A stretch of DNA of 64,000 bases from Methanocaldococcus villosus KIN24-T80 (GTDB lineage: Archaea; AGJL01; Methanococci; Methanococcales; Methanocaldococcaceae): positions 372,001-436,000 of the forward strand of contig NZ_AQUK01000001.1 of the NCBI RefSeq assembly GCF_000371805.1. The letters run 5' to 3'. Positions 29,596 through 38,658 of this stretch are shown here, in pieces. The notes beneath the pieces are model-generated. The model was not told where the DNA came from. It saw nothing but the letters and a program-made list of their open reading frames with translations, and did no database searches. The translations under genes and the position numbers were made by a program. Numbering within the stretch: position 1 is the stretch's first letter; every line of letters starts with the position of its first letter.

Positions 29596-30048
29596 TCACA
29601 TTTTTATCTTTTTAATTATTTTTATCCCATAAATTTCTGTTTCTTTATATCCATCCTTTTTTTCAACAGATTTTACCATATCCCATATTGTTAATAAAGC
29701 TACTGAAACCCCTGCAAGTGCTTCCATTTCTACACCAGTTTTATATTTTGCTTTAACTTTACATATACATTTTATTTTATCTTCAAAAACTTCAAAATCT
29801 ATATTTACAGAGGTTATAGGTAAAGGATGACAGAGAGGGATTAATTCATGTGTTTTTTTTACAGCCATAATTCCTGCTATTTGGGCAGTTGTTAAAACAT
29901 TACCTTTTTCTAATTTATTTTCTTTTATTAATTCTATTGTCTCTCTTTTTAATTTTATATATCCTTCAGCTTCAGCTACTCTTATTACCTCTGACTTCTC
30001 AGAAATATCAACCATTTTTACTCCTTTATCATCAACATGTGTTAACAT
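29596..30048 (-). CDS. moaC: Cyclic pyranopterin monophosphate synthase MoaC
   Basis: A 150-residue protein with [19 protein letters not shown] at the start, then [16 protein letters not shown] and [20 protein letters not shown], the signatures of MoaC. With MoaA it makes the first pterin intermediate of molybdopterin, needed here for tungsten or molybdenum formylmethanofuran and formate dehydrogenases. It shares one base with the stop of pheA and has GGTGG as binding site. Confidence 0.94.
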   Translation of the reverse strand: MLTHVDDKGVKMVDISEKSEVIRVAEAEGYIKLKRETIELIKENKLEKGNVLTTAQIAGIMAVKKTHELIPLCHPLPITSVNIDFEVFEDKIKCICKVKAKYKTGVEMEALAGVSVALLTIWDMVKSVEKKDGYKETEIYGIKIIKKIKM

Positions 30049-30839
30049 TATTCCACCAATACTGGATACCTACCAAGAACTTTTATGAATGTTGTATGCT
30101 TTTTTACACTATTTAAAACTTCTAAGCCATTTTCATAATCAATATAAAATATATATGTCCCCAACCTTCTTTTTGAAGGTCGTGATTCAATCCTTGTTAA
30201 ATTTATTCCTCTTTCAGCAAACTCTTTTAAGACATGATAAAGTGCTCCAGGTTTATCTTCTTTTAATTCAAAAATAATTGATGTCTTATATTTCTTAAAC
30301 TCTTTTTTAAATTTAACTTTCTTATAACCTATTAAAATAAATCTTGTTTTATTATTTTTATAATCTTCTATATTTTCATCTAAAATTTTTAAATGCTTAT
30401 AATACTTCACCACATCCCTATCTGCTATTGCTCCATATCTCTCATCTTCTATAAGCTCCACAGCTTTTATTGTACTTTCAACAGCTTTAACTTCCCAACC
30501 ATGCTTTTTTATATATTTCCTACACTGAGCTAAAGCCTGTGGGTGAGATAATATGATTTTAATCTTCTCTTTATCATAACCTATTAAACAGTGATGTATA
30601 TCCAATGATATTTCAGCTAATATTTTAACATCAAACTCTAAAAGTAGATCTAAAGTTAAAGATACTGAACCCTCTATAGAGTTTTCTATAGGCACAACAC
30701 CAAGACTACTTCTATCAATTTTTTCAAAAATTTCATATATGTTGTTACAATATCCTATCTCATATTCTCCATCTAAAAATTTTAAAAATTCTTTTGCAGC
30801 TTTTTCTGAATATGAGCCTTTTGGTAAGGTGTAAATCAT
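30048..30839 (-). CDS. pheA: Prephenate dehydratase
   Basis: The 263-residue protein has a prephenate dehydratase domain ([41 protein letters not shown] with the TRF motif) and a C-terminal ACT domain with the phenylalanine-binding ESRP motif ([18 protein letters not shown]). It makes phenylpyruvate and is usually inhibited by phenylalanine through the ACT domain. It overlaps the methyltransferase upstream by four bases and moaC by one. Confidence 0.93.
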   Translation of the reverse strand: MIYTLPKGSYSEKAAKEFLKFLDGEYEIGYCNNIYEIFEKIDRSSLGVVPIENSIEGSVSLTLDLLLEFDVKILAEISLDIHHCLIGYDKEKIKIILSHPQALAQCRKYIKKHGWEVKAVESTIKAVELIEDERYGAIADRDVVKYYKHLKILDENIEDYKNNKTRFILIGYKKVKFKKEFKKYKTSIIFELKEDKPGALYHVLKEFAERGINLTRIESRPSKRRLGTYIFYIDYENGLEVLNSVKKHTTFIKVLGRYPVLVE

Positions 30840-31486
30840 TTTTTCACCATTTCAATAATTAAAAATAACCCCTTATCTTTAAATAATTTTGATAGAAATC
30901 TATCAACAAAAATCCAATATTTCAAAAATACTTTTAATATTCTACTTGGAAGAATTTTAAAAAATGATGGGAGAAAATAAACTGAGGTATAGAAATTTAT
31001 ATTATAAAAATCTTTTATAGATAAGGGCTGATGATAAATTTTAAATTCTGTAAAAATCTCTTCATTAATTAATCTATTTTTATTTATAACAACTACTATG
31101 ATCCTTCCACCCTTCTTTAACACCCTAAACATCTCCTCTAAAGCCCTCTTATAATTTACATGTTCCAAAACATTTATACATAGAATTAAATCAAATACTT
31201 CATTTTTAAATGGTAAATACAACATGTTGGAGCATATTTTCTTCTCTTTGATTTTAAACTTCTTTAACTGATAAAATGAGATATCTAAGTATAGAGTATT
31301 ATGATCCTTTGTTAATTCATAAAAAGCTCCAAAACCACATCCACAATCCAACACAAATTTTGGTTCTTCTACCAATAACTTTTTAATTTCATTTTTTATT
31401 AATCTATCAGCAAATTCCATTAATATTTTAATATAATCAGGAAATTCTTCAGGATTCCAATTATCATAAAACTCTTCAATGTCCAT
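30836..31486 (-). CDS. SAM-dependent methyltransferase of unknown substrate
   Basis: The 216-residue protein has a class I methyltransferase fold: motif I as VLDCGCGFGAFYEL near 44-57, the acidic residue in LYLDIS, motif with YLPFKNEVFDLILCINVLEHV near 90-110, and VLKKGGRIIVVVI. The type is Methyltransf_11. The C-terminal third is hydrophobic and basic (FLPSFFKILPSRILKVFLKYW), suggesting a lipid or membrane-bound substrate. It overlaps pheA by four bases. No strong ribosome binding site is seen. Confidence 0.78.
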   Translation of the reverse strand: MDIEEFYDNWNPEEFPDYIKILMEFADRLIKNEIKKLLVEEPKFVLDCGCGFGAFYELTKDHNTLYLDISFYQLKKFKIKEKKICSNMLYLPFKNEVFDLILCINVLEHVNYKRALEEMFRVLKKGGRIIVVVINKNRLINEEIFTEFKIYHQPLSIKDFYNINFYTSVYFLPSFFKILPSRILKVFLKYWIFVDRFLSKLFKDKGLFLIIEMVKK

Positions 31487-31502
31487 AAAAAATTTATTAG
31501 TT

Positions 31503-31940
31503 TTATATTCTATTTAATTTTTTCATTTCATATAAGAATATAGCCAAATTTCCTAAAGCTCCTATATCATTCTCAACAATATACCTTCCCAAACCTTTTT
31601 CTAACTCCAACTTTGTAAAACCTGTTGAAGCCCCACAGAAAATTATTAAATCTCTCTCTCCCACTTCTTCAAAATTCATTTTTTCATCACATATTCCTTT
31701 ATGTCCAATTAAGAATATTTTTTCTGGATTTAGCAACTCAATAGCATCATCAATATCCTCAAAACAAAGAATGTTTTTATTTAATTTATATGCCATCTTA
31801 TGTAATATTGGTATTCCACTCTGAGCTGCAGATGCCGTAGCCTTTGTTATTATCACAGCATTCGCACCAAAACCATAAGCTATCCTTCCAAACTCTTCAA
31901 CCTGTTTAGAGCTATATGTGTTATGTAAGCATATAAACAT
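31503..31940 (-). CDS. SPOUT-type methyltransferase-like protein (DUF2122/COG4080 type)
   Basis: The 145-residue protein reads FICLHNTYSSKQVEEFGRIA, GANAVIITKATASAAQSGIPIL and, near the end, FCGASTGFTKLELEKGLGRYIVENDIGALGNLAIFL. The Gly-rich loop and the C-terminal pattern recall the SAM-binding knot of SPOUT RNA methyltransferases. Some databases call the family RecB-like nuclease, which the sequence does not support well. Target RNA is unknown. GGTGAAAG precedes the ATG. Confidence 0.62.
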   Translation of the reverse strand: MFICLHNTYSSKQVEEFGRIAYGFGANAVIITKATASAAQSGIPILHKMAYKLNKNILCFEDIDDAIELLNPEKIFLIGHKGICDEKMNFEEVGERDLIIFCGASTGFTKLELEKGLGRYIVENDIGALGNLAIFLYEMKKLNRI

Positions 31941-32000
31941 TTACTTTCACCATCTAAAATTATATTTTTTAATAACTTATTTTTCCTTTATTTTTATATT

Positions 32001-32999
32001 TTACCCTTCTAAGTATTTACTCAATTTCTCCAACTGTTCTCTTTTTCCAAATGCATAAACAACATCCCCAACATTTAACTTAACCTCTGGTGGAGGGCTA
32101 GTTATCATTTTATTACCTTTCTTTATTGCTAAAATAGTAGCTCCAGTCTTCTCTCTAATTTTTGACTCTCTTAAAGTTTTTCCATCCAATGCTTCATTTT
32201 TTATTGTCAATCTTCTAACTTCCATATCTTCTTCATTTGCTACCAAAGAGTGTATAAACTCTAGAATTTCTGGATTTATAGCTATTTTGGCTATCTCCAT
32301 ACCTCCAACAATATATGGACAAATAGCTCTATCAGCTCCAGCCTTTATCAGTTTATCCAATGTAGAAGATTTATCAGCCTTTGCTACAACAAATATATTG
32401 GGGTTTAAACTCTTAGCTGTCAAGGTTATAAACACATTTTCAGCATCTGAACCTACAACAGATATCAATCCTTTAGCTTTCCTTATATTAGCTTTTTCTA
32501 AGGTTTCTTCTAAAGTAGCATCCCCTACAATACATATAAGATCATTATCCATTTCAACAGCTTCCTTTAAAACATCCTCATTTATGTCAATAACAACATA
32601 TGGAATATTAGATTTTTTTAATTCATCCACAACTACCCTTCCTAACCTTCCGTAACCACAAACAATATAATGATCCTTAAGCTTTTTTATCTTTTCAATC
32701 ATTTTTCTCATCTTAAAAATCTTTTTAAAATGTCCTTCTATAAGGAAACTTGCTACATTACTAAGAGTATATGCTACTAACCCAACACCTACAAATATAT
32801 ATATAATAGTCACTACCCTTCCTAAAAAGGTTTTTGGAACAAAATCTCCATAACCTACAGTAGATATTGTTATAACTGACACATAGAAAGATGTGAAAAG
32901 ATCCCAACCCTCTATTGATGAATAAACTAATGTCTGTATAAATATTAACAATAGAAGGGATAATATACCAAAAAATATTTTTTTTATGCTATCCTGCAT
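32001..32999 (-). CDS. Potassium channel with RCK/TrkA regulatory domains
   Basis: The 332-residue protein has two membrane helices flanking a pore loop with the selectivity filter TVGYGD near 47-52, then an RCK (TrkA-N) Rossmann domain with VCGYGRLGRVVVDEL near 113-127 and GDATLEETL, and a TrkA-C domain from about 250 with ESKIREKTGATILAI. This matches MthK-like, calcium- or nucleotide-gated channels. The start codon overlaps the stop of the helicase gene by one base. Confidence 0.92.
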   Translation of the reverse strand: MQDSIKKIFFGILSLLLLIFIQTLVYSSIEGWDLFTSFYVSVITISTVGYGDFVPKTFLGRVVTIIYIFVGVGLVAYTLSNVASFLIEGHFKKIFKMRKMIEKIKKLKDHYIVCGYGRLGRVVVDELKKSNIPYVVIDINEDVLKEAVEMDNDLICIVGDATLEETLEKANIRKAKGLISVVGSDAENVFITLTAKSLNPNIFVVAKADKSSTLDKLIKAGADRAICPYIVGGMEIAKIAINPEILEFIHSLVANEEDMEVRRLTIKNEALDGKTLRESKIREKTGATILAIKKGNKMITSPPPEVKLNVGDVVYAFGKREQLEKLSKYLEG

Positions 33000-34990
33000 T
33001 AAATCTCCTTTAAAAATTTTTCTATAGCTAAACTTCCAGCTTTCTTAAGATTTAATTTAATTAATTCTCTAAATTTTTTATAAGATTTTTCATTTTCTTT
33101 TATTATATTAAAATAAGATATTCCTACCTCTAAATATATTTCTATATTATTAACACAAAGTGGAATTATTAGTTTGGCATATAAGCTTTTACTACTCTTA
33201 TTATACTTAATCTTTCCTACAGACACAATATTATCTTCTGTAGTTAATAAATATTTAACTCTCCTAATATCCTCTTCCAAAAATAGATCTGACATTAATC
33301 TTAAAAATGGTTTTCTATCTAATTTAAACAAGCTATTTTCATACTTTTTTATTCCTCTTTTTAAACATATATTATACAGCCTTAAAAGTTCAAATTTTAT
33401 AATTTTAGAGAGTTTATTTACATTATATATATAATAAATCTCTCCTCTCTCAATAGCTCTATCAAGGCTTCTACTAAAGTTGTTTGAGATTATATAATTA
33501 TCAATATCTTTTATTAATTTTGATAATCCTCCTCTATATAATGGGTTTGTTAACAAGATAAAAAATATCTTCTTTAACTTACTCTCATCTTCTATACTTG
33601 TAATACCCTTCAATTTTTCTTTCACCTTATTAAAATAAAATTCAAATGGATCTATGTCTTCATTTAAAATTAATTTAGTATAAGATATAGGTCTTTCATA
33701 TCTTTTTATTATTTCTACAACTTTAACCTTTTGAGTTTTCTCAATGTCTGAGAGAATATAACTGACATCAACACCCTCATTATATAACTTATTTATAGCC
33801 TCATCTAAATAATCATACTCAAAAGTCTTTGGAGTTAATGTAAATACTAAAAATTTTATCTTATCTTTACTTGATAGTCTTATCAACCTTCCCAACCTTT
33901 GATAAAATCTTAAAGGGCTTTTTGGAATATCTGTCATTATTAAAAGTCCAGATTCTGGAATATCTATACCTTCTTCCCCTACTAATGTTGAAATAATTAT
34001 ATCCACTTCTCCATTCTTAGCTCTATTTATTAATTTTAATCTCTCATCTTTACTAAGATCACTTGTTAAAAGTTCGGTTTTAAAATTTTTTATAACTTCC
34101 ATAAACTCTTTTGCAGTAGCTTTTCTTGATGTAAATATTAAAACAGGTTTTAGTTGAGATACTTCATAAGCCTTTAAAACCTTTAAAACTGCTCTTGCTT
34201 TATGAGAAATACCTCCTTTTTTACAAAAATCTATCAACTCTTTATCTTCTATTTTACCTTTCCTTAATAAATTTCTTAAACTCTCACAAAATGCTCTTTT
34301 TCCATACTTTATTAAAACATTCTCTAAATATTTTATAGCTTTTACATCCCCTATAACCTTACAGCAGAAGAGTTTTTCATAAATCTTATCTTCATCAATA
34401 TTTAGCTCAGCATCAAATATATCTATTATTGCCTTAGGGTGAGAGAAGGTTTTGTCAATTTGATGTAGTTTCTTAAAATCATAGTCCAAAAAACATACAT
34501 TTCCAATCTCTTTTCTTTTTTCTTTTATAATAAGTGCTGTAAATCCAAAAATATATTGTGGATTTAATTTTGATAGTAAGGTTTTATAATACTTATTTCC
34601 AAAAGCATGATGTATCTCATCAATAATTATAACATCAAAGTCTCTTGCCCATTTTAAAGCAGTTTGAGGAGTAGAAATTATTATTCTTTTATTATAGTCA
34701 AACTTCTTTCCTTCATAGTCTTTTTCAACATTATCAAAAAGAGTTTTCCAAAGTTTAAACATTTGATCACATAGAAATCTTGTAGGCTCTAGAACTAATA
34801 TTCTTTTATCTTTAAAATAATAAGCTAAAAACATTTCAATTATTGTTTTTCCACTACCAGTAGGCATAGATACTGCTATAAATTTATTTCTCTCAAGATT
34901 TTTTATAATGTTATTAATAACATACTTCTGATATTCCTTTAATGTGAATCCAAAACATTTTTTAATTAGTTTGTTAAAATCTTCTATCAT
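32999..34990 (-). CDS. Superfamily 2 DEAD/DEAH-type helicase
   Basis: The 663-residue protein has the helicase motifs in order: I MPTGSGKT near 42-49, Ia VLEPTRFL, Ib STPQTAL, II DEIHHAFG near 125, III-like GFTAL, IV VLIFTSRKATAKEF, V STLVGEEGIDIPE and VI YQRLGRLIRL near 385. The set resembles the Hef/RIG-I branch (DEIH box, QRxGR), but no nuclease domain follows. The C-terminal 250 residues are lysine-rich and not recognised by me. Role in DNA repair or RNA metabolism is open. It is co-translated with the K+ channel downstream. Confidence 0.82.
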   Translation of the reverse strand: MIEDFNKLIKKCFGFTLKEYQKYVINNIIKNLERNKFIAVSMPTGSGKTIIEMFLAYYFKDKRILVLEPTRFLCDQMFKLWKTLFDNVEKDYEGKKFDYNKRIIISTPQTALKWARDFDVIIIDEIHHAFGNKYYKTLLSKLNPQYIFGFTALIIKEKRKEIGNVCFLDYDFKKLHQIDKTFSHPKAIIDIFDAELNIDEDKIYEKLFCCKVIGDVKAIKYLENVLIKYGKRAFCESLRNLLRKGKIEDKELIDFCKKGGISHKARAVLKVLKAYEVSQLKPVLIFTSRKATAKEFMEVIKNFKTELLTSDLSKDERLKLINRAKNGEVDIIISTLVGEEGIDIPESGLLIMTDIPKSPLRFYQRLGRLIRLSSKDKIKFLVFTLTPKTFEYDYLDEAINKLYNEGVDVSYILSDIEKTQKVKVVEIIKRYERPISYTKLILNEDIDPFEFYFNKVKEKLKGITSIEDESKLKKIFFILLTNPLYRGGLSKLIKDIDNYIISNNFSRSLDRAIERGEIYYIYNVNKLSKIIKFELLRLYNICLKRGIKKYENSLFKLDRKPFLRLMSDLFLEEDIRRVKYLLTTEDNIVSVGKIKYNKSSKSLYAKLIIPLCVNNIEIYLEVGISYFNIIKENEKSYKKFRELIKLNLKKAGSLAIEKFLKEI

Positions 34991-35017
34991 AATTTCAGTT
35001 TTAAGTAGGTTATTATT

Positions 35018-35785
35018 ATGAATATTTTATTTTTTATTACTCTTATAATTTTAGGTTTCTTTGTTGGGATATTGGGAAGCTTATTAGGGGTTAGTGGGGG
35101 TTTCATAATAACTCCTATATTAACATTAATATTTGAATCTCTCTCTATCCCAGAAGCTATGAAATTTGCTGTAGGGACTTCTTTGTTTGTTGTTTTTATT
35201 AATTCTATCTTTGCACTTTTGAGACATAGGGTTAATATAAGATGTGGATTATATATAGGGATTTTAGGATCACTAATTGCTTTTATTTTTGGAAAGTTAT
35301 CTATATTATATATTCCTTCATCAGTGGTTAAAAAAATATTTGGGATATTCTTAATAATTATTTCAGGATATTATTTATTACTAAAAGACTTTTATGATGA
35401 TAGAGAAGTTAGGTTTTCTCATTTGGTAATTTGTGGACTAATCTCAGGAATTTTAGCTGGATTATTTGGAATAGGAGGAGGAATTGCAATAATTCCCATT
35501 CTATCCATGTTCAAATATGATCCAAAGAAATTGGTAACTGTATCAATTTCAGCTATTCCAATAATATCCTTTGGGGGATTAATAAGTTATTTATCAGCAA
35601 ATGTTGATAATTATATATATAATATTGGTTATGTATCAATCCCTATAGCTATAATAATTGCCTTCCCAATAGCTTTCTCCTCTAAATTAGGGCATAAATT
35701 ATTCCACAAATTAGATAATAATAAGATAAAGATTTTATTATCTACAATTTTATTTATTATAGGATTAGTTATGTTAATAAAATAG
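35018..35785 (+). CDS. TSUP (TauE/SafE) family membrane transporter
   Basis: The 255-residue protein has about eight hydrophobic segments and the duplicated TSUP glycine motif: FVGILGSLLGVSGGFIITPIL near 15-35 and ILAGLFGIGGGIAIIPIL near 145-162. Members export or import sulfur-containing or organic anions such as sulfite or sulfoacetate; the substrate here is unknown. It diverges from the helicase gene, 27 bases away, and its 3' end overlaps the convergent MarC gene by 17 bases. Confidence 0.85.
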   Translation: MNILFFITLIILGFFVGILGSLLGVSGGFIITPILTLIFESLSIPEAMKFAVGTSLFVVFINSIFALLRHRVNIRCGLYIGILGSLIAFIFGKLSILYIPSSVVKKIFGIFLIIISGYYLLLKDFYDDREVRFSHLVICGLISGILAGLFGIGGGIAIIPILSMFKYDPKKLVTVSISAIPIISFGGLISYLSANVDNYIYNIGYVSIPIAIIIAFPIAFSSKLGHKLFHKLDNNKIKILLSTILFIIGLVMLIK

Positions 35786-36404
35786 TTTTATATAATCCAT
35801 ATAAACCAAAGAATATAATTTGGACAGAGATTGAAGCTAACAACAACCCCATTATTCTTACAAATGCATTAATTCCATAAATATTAAATTTTTTAATTAT
35901 GTAATCTGAAAGATAAAATATTACTGCAGAAACTAACATTGTAGTTAATATAGCTGAAATAACTATTATTTTATAAATTAAACTCTGTGCTTTACTAATC
36001 AATATTACTGTTGTTGTAATTGCTCCAGGACCTGAAATTAGTGGGATAGCTAAAGGTACATAAACAATGCTGTCAATATCCTCAAGTTCAATTTTTTCTT
36101 CAGGCTTATGTTTAGTTTTTGGAATTTCAGCATGTAACATATCCCAAGCAATTTTAAATAGTAATATCCCTCCAGCTACTCTAAATGCATCTACTGTAAT
36201 TCCAAAATAGCTAAAAATAAAATTTCCAAAAAGGGCAAATATTAGTAAAATAGTAGTTGAAGCTAAAATAGCTTTTTTTATTATTCTCTTTCTATAAGTT
36301 GAATAAGGGTAAATAAGGGAGTGTATTATTGGTATTAAACCTATAGGATCAACAGTTATAAACAAAGAAACAAAAGAATATATGTAAAAGTTTAGGATAT
36401 CCAT
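35769..36404 (-). CDS. MarC family integral membrane protein
   Basis: This is a protein of about 211 residues with six hydrophobic segments and the family motifs FITVDPIGLIPI near the N-terminus, FRVAGGILLFKIAWDML and VPLAIPLISGPGAITTTVIL. Its function is unproved; the name comes from a disproved link to antibiotic resistance. The ATG at 36404 directly follows the stop of the upstream protease gene with GTGG nearby; an upstream in-frame start at 36449 would lie within the protease gene. Confidence 0.85.
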   Translation of the reverse strand: MDILNFYIYSFVSLFITVDPIGLIPIIHSLIYPYSTYRKRIIKKAILASTTILLIFALFGNFIFSYFGITVDAFRVAGGILLFKIAWDMLHAEIPKTKHKPEEKIELEDIDSIVYVPLAIPLISGPGAITTTVILISKAQSLIYKIIVISAILTTMLVSAVIFYLSDYIIKKFNIYGINAFVRIMGLLLASISVQIIFFGLYGLYKTILLT

Positions 36405-36406
36405 TT

Positions 36407-37480
36407 CTACCACATTGAATAAATTATAGCCCCTAATATAATCCACCAAATCAATAATGAAATTGACCTTAATGTTTTTTCATTAACTATTACTTCTAAG
36501 AAATTTCCAAATTTATATAATCTAATACTTTTAAATATTTCAGGTATTGATGAAAAGACATAGAATCCATCTAATGGAAAGGCTGGGAGTAGATTAAATA
36601 AAGCTAACAACAAATTAAATAGATAACTCCAATATAGTGTATTAATCAGAAAAGCCAAACTTCCTGAAGGTGAAACTAATAAACCTAGTTTTCCCTCATT
36701 AGAACTTTTTATATTATAACTTATAACTTTATTCCCTCTTAAAACCTCTATTCTATAAACTTTATTTGGTTTTATTTCTTTTGCAAAATTTTTAAAATCT
36801 GCTATAGATTTTATATTATAATCATTAATTCTTAAAATAATATCTCCACTTTTTAAATATTTTGAAGCTGGCTCATATGTTTTAATTACCACTATCTCTG
36901 AAGGAATAGAGTAGGACAGATACATTAATGGTAGAGAAATTACACATAAAATCAAATTAGCCATAGGTCCTGCTGAAGCTATAGCAGCTCTAACTTTCTT
37001 TTCTGTTGTTTTGAACTTTTCATCTAATTCTACAAAGAACCCTAAGGGAAATCCAAGCATTAATAAAATTCCTGAACTTTTTACATTTATATTAAAAGAC
37101 CTTGCTATTACTCCATGAAATAACTCATGTGCAGTTATAGCTATAGTTAAAGCAATTATTCCTGGAAGTATTGGGATAACTGAACCAAATAAAAATATTA
37201 TTGGCTTTCCAGCAGATTTTGGCAATTCTCCAGAAATTAGTTTAATACTCATATTTATTATATTAAATAATGCATATCCTCCTAATAGGACACATATAGG
37301 TATTGAAATATATCCTATTTTCCTCCAAAATTTATACTTTCCTAACTTGTCTATAACATTTAATCCAATTTTTGTTCTCAAAATCCCAAATGCTCCAAAA
37401 TAAACTTTTAAATTAATTTTCTCTCTTACAGCTAATAAAAATACCCAAATAATTATAAATATTAATGCTACAATTTTCAT
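36407..37480 (-). CDS. Site-2 protease (M50 family) with PDZ domain
   Basis: The 357-residue membrane protein has the zinc motif HELFHG (near 117-122) in a hydrophobic segment, and the second motif LPAFPLDGFYVF near 300, the NPDG-like third ligand of M50 proteases. Between them lies a PDZ-like domain (SKYLKSGDIILRINDYNIKS near 205-225). It would cut membrane-bound substrates, for instance regulators. Two hairpins lie in the gap upstream (37527-37584). GTGAT precedes the ATG. Confidence 0.9.
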   Translation of the reverse strand: MKIVALIFIIIWVFLLAVREKINLKVYFGAFGILRTKIGLNVIDKLGKYKFWRKIGYISIPICVLLGGYALFNIINMSIKLISGELPKSAGKPIIFLFGSVIPILPGIIALTIAITAHELFHGVIARSFNINVKSSGILLMLGFPLGFFVELDEKFKTTEKKVRAAIASAGPMANLILCVISLPLMYLSYSIPSEIVVIKTYEPASKYLKSGDIILRINDYNIKSIADFKNFAKEIKPNKVYRIEVLRGNKVISYNIKSSNEGKLGLLVSPSGSLAFLINTLYWSYLFNLLLALFNLLPAFPLDGFYVFSSIPEIFKSIRLYKFGNFLEVIVNEKTLRSISLLIWWIILGAIIYSMW

Positions 37481-37526
37481 ATTATCACAAAAACTTTATA
37501 TAAAATTTTACTAAATATTTATAATA

Positions 37527-37550
37527 ACCCTACTCCACAGTGAGTAGGGT
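37527..37550. other. Inverted repeat hairpin 1 of a pair
   Basis: A perfect 9-bp stem, ACCCTACTC with GAGTAGGGT, encloses the six-base loop CACAGT. It lies downstream of pelA and upstream of the site-2 protease gene, both on the minus strand. It is much more GC-rich than its surroundings. Confidence 0.8.
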
Positions 37551-37560
37551 GTATATTTTA

Positions 37561-37584
37561 ACCATGCCCCATAGTGGGCATGGT
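37561..37584. other. Inverted repeat hairpin 2 of a pair
   Basis: A second perfect 9-bp stem, ACCATGCCC with GGGCATGGT, encloses CATAGT, nearly the same loop as hairpin 1. Ten AT-rich bases separate the two. The stems differ in sequence but share length, loop and outer ACC/GGT pairs. Confidence 0.8.
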
Positions 37585-37618
37585 GTAACAACATTAAATT
37601 TAAAGAAGTTTATAAATT

Positions 37619-38653
37619 TTAAACTTTAAATCTTAATAAACCTGCAACTCCTCCTAATGCCTTTAGTTGTTTTCCAGCATCATGTTCTGTAGAAACAATA
37701 ACAACTTTTCCTCCAATATTTTCAGTTAAATCTATAATTTCTTCAATTCTTTTGTCTCTAACCATATCATCAGCTACTAACAGAATGTCAATAGCTGCAT
37801 AATCTATTGCTCTTTTAACATCATCTATCCCATACACAGCTAACCCATTTTTAGCTATTTCCTCTAATAGTTTCTCTATAAGTTGAGTTTCCTTAGCCAC
37901 TCTTGACTCAGCATAAACTCTATTAATAATCCCTCTTTTAAAAACTTCATTTAAACCAGCTTTTGATGTAGTTGAAACGCTTTCTACTACTACTTTTCTT
38001 TTTAATTCTGGATATTGTTCTGAGAGAAAATTATAAAAACTATTCTTAGCAAATCCTGGACCAGCTACTATAATATTATCAACCTCATACTCCTTCAATA
38101 CCTTAGCTATTTCATGATAATATTCTTTTTTTAACTCTTCATTGATCTTATAATCTAACCTCTTAGAGGCATGACTTTTTATTGAGCATATCTCTTTAAC
38201 ACAGTAATCTCTAACCTCATATACTTCAGCAGATTCATCATCCATAATAACAACTAAAACTTTTGGCCTTTTTGAAGATTCTATAGCTTCTTTGATTTTT
38301 TCTATTTGCCACTTTTTCCACTGTTTTTTTATAGTTATTTCATCAAATGGTTTTACTTCTATAGTGTGATGAGCTCCTAGTGGTATGTCATCAGGTCCAT
38401 GTATTATAACCCCTAAGATCCTCAATCTCTTAGTATTTTCATCAAACTCTAAGTTTTTTACTTCTATTCCTAAAATCATCTTTCTCTTAGTACCTCTATC
38501 AGCTCTTATCATATCCCCTTTATCCTGTACTCTTCTCTCTGTTAATGCAAATATTACATCTCCTTCATCAATAACATTATAAAGAACCCAAAGATCATCT
38601 AAATTTTCAGGCATTAATTTGATATAATCTTTCTCCTCTTCAACAATCTTCAT
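37619..38653 (-). CDS. pelA: Pelota (Dom34) ribosome rescue factor
   Basis: The protein of about 344 residues has the three domains of Pelota: an N-terminal Sm-like domain (IKLMPENLDDLWVLYNVI near 10-27), a central eRF1-like domain with ESVSTTSKAGLNEV, and a C-terminal eRF1-type domain with AIDILLVADDMVRD and VVIVSTEHDAGKQL. It lacks the GGQ motif of termination factors, as expected. With aEF1A/ABCE1 it releases stalled ribosomes. The ATG at 38653 follows GAGTGAG, which includes the stop of the upstream gene; a farther start at 38674 would lie inside that gene. Confidence 0.94.
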   Translation of the reverse strand: MKIVEEEKDYIKLMPENLDDLWVLYNVIDEGDVIFALTERRVQDKGDMIRADRGTKRKMILGIEVKNLEFDENTKRLRILGVIIHGPDDIPLGAHHTIEVKPFDEITIKKQWKKWQIEKIKEAIESSKRPKVLVVIMDDESAEVYEVRDYCVKEICSIKSHASKRLDYKINEELKKEYYHEIAKVLKEYEVDNIIVAGPGFAKNSFYNFLSEQYPELKRKVVVESVSTTSKAGLNEVFKRGIINRVYAESRVAKETQLIEKLLEEIAKNGLAVYGIDDVKRAIDYAAIDILLVADDMVRDKRIEEIIDLTENIGGKVVIVSTEHDAGKQLKALGGVAGLLRFKV

Positions 38654-38658
38654 AATTC

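Noticed and set aside
37527-37584. A short CRISPR array
   Set aside because: Only two hairpins are present, their stems differ in sequence and the gap is 10 bases. There are no regular repeats, spacers or cas genes.
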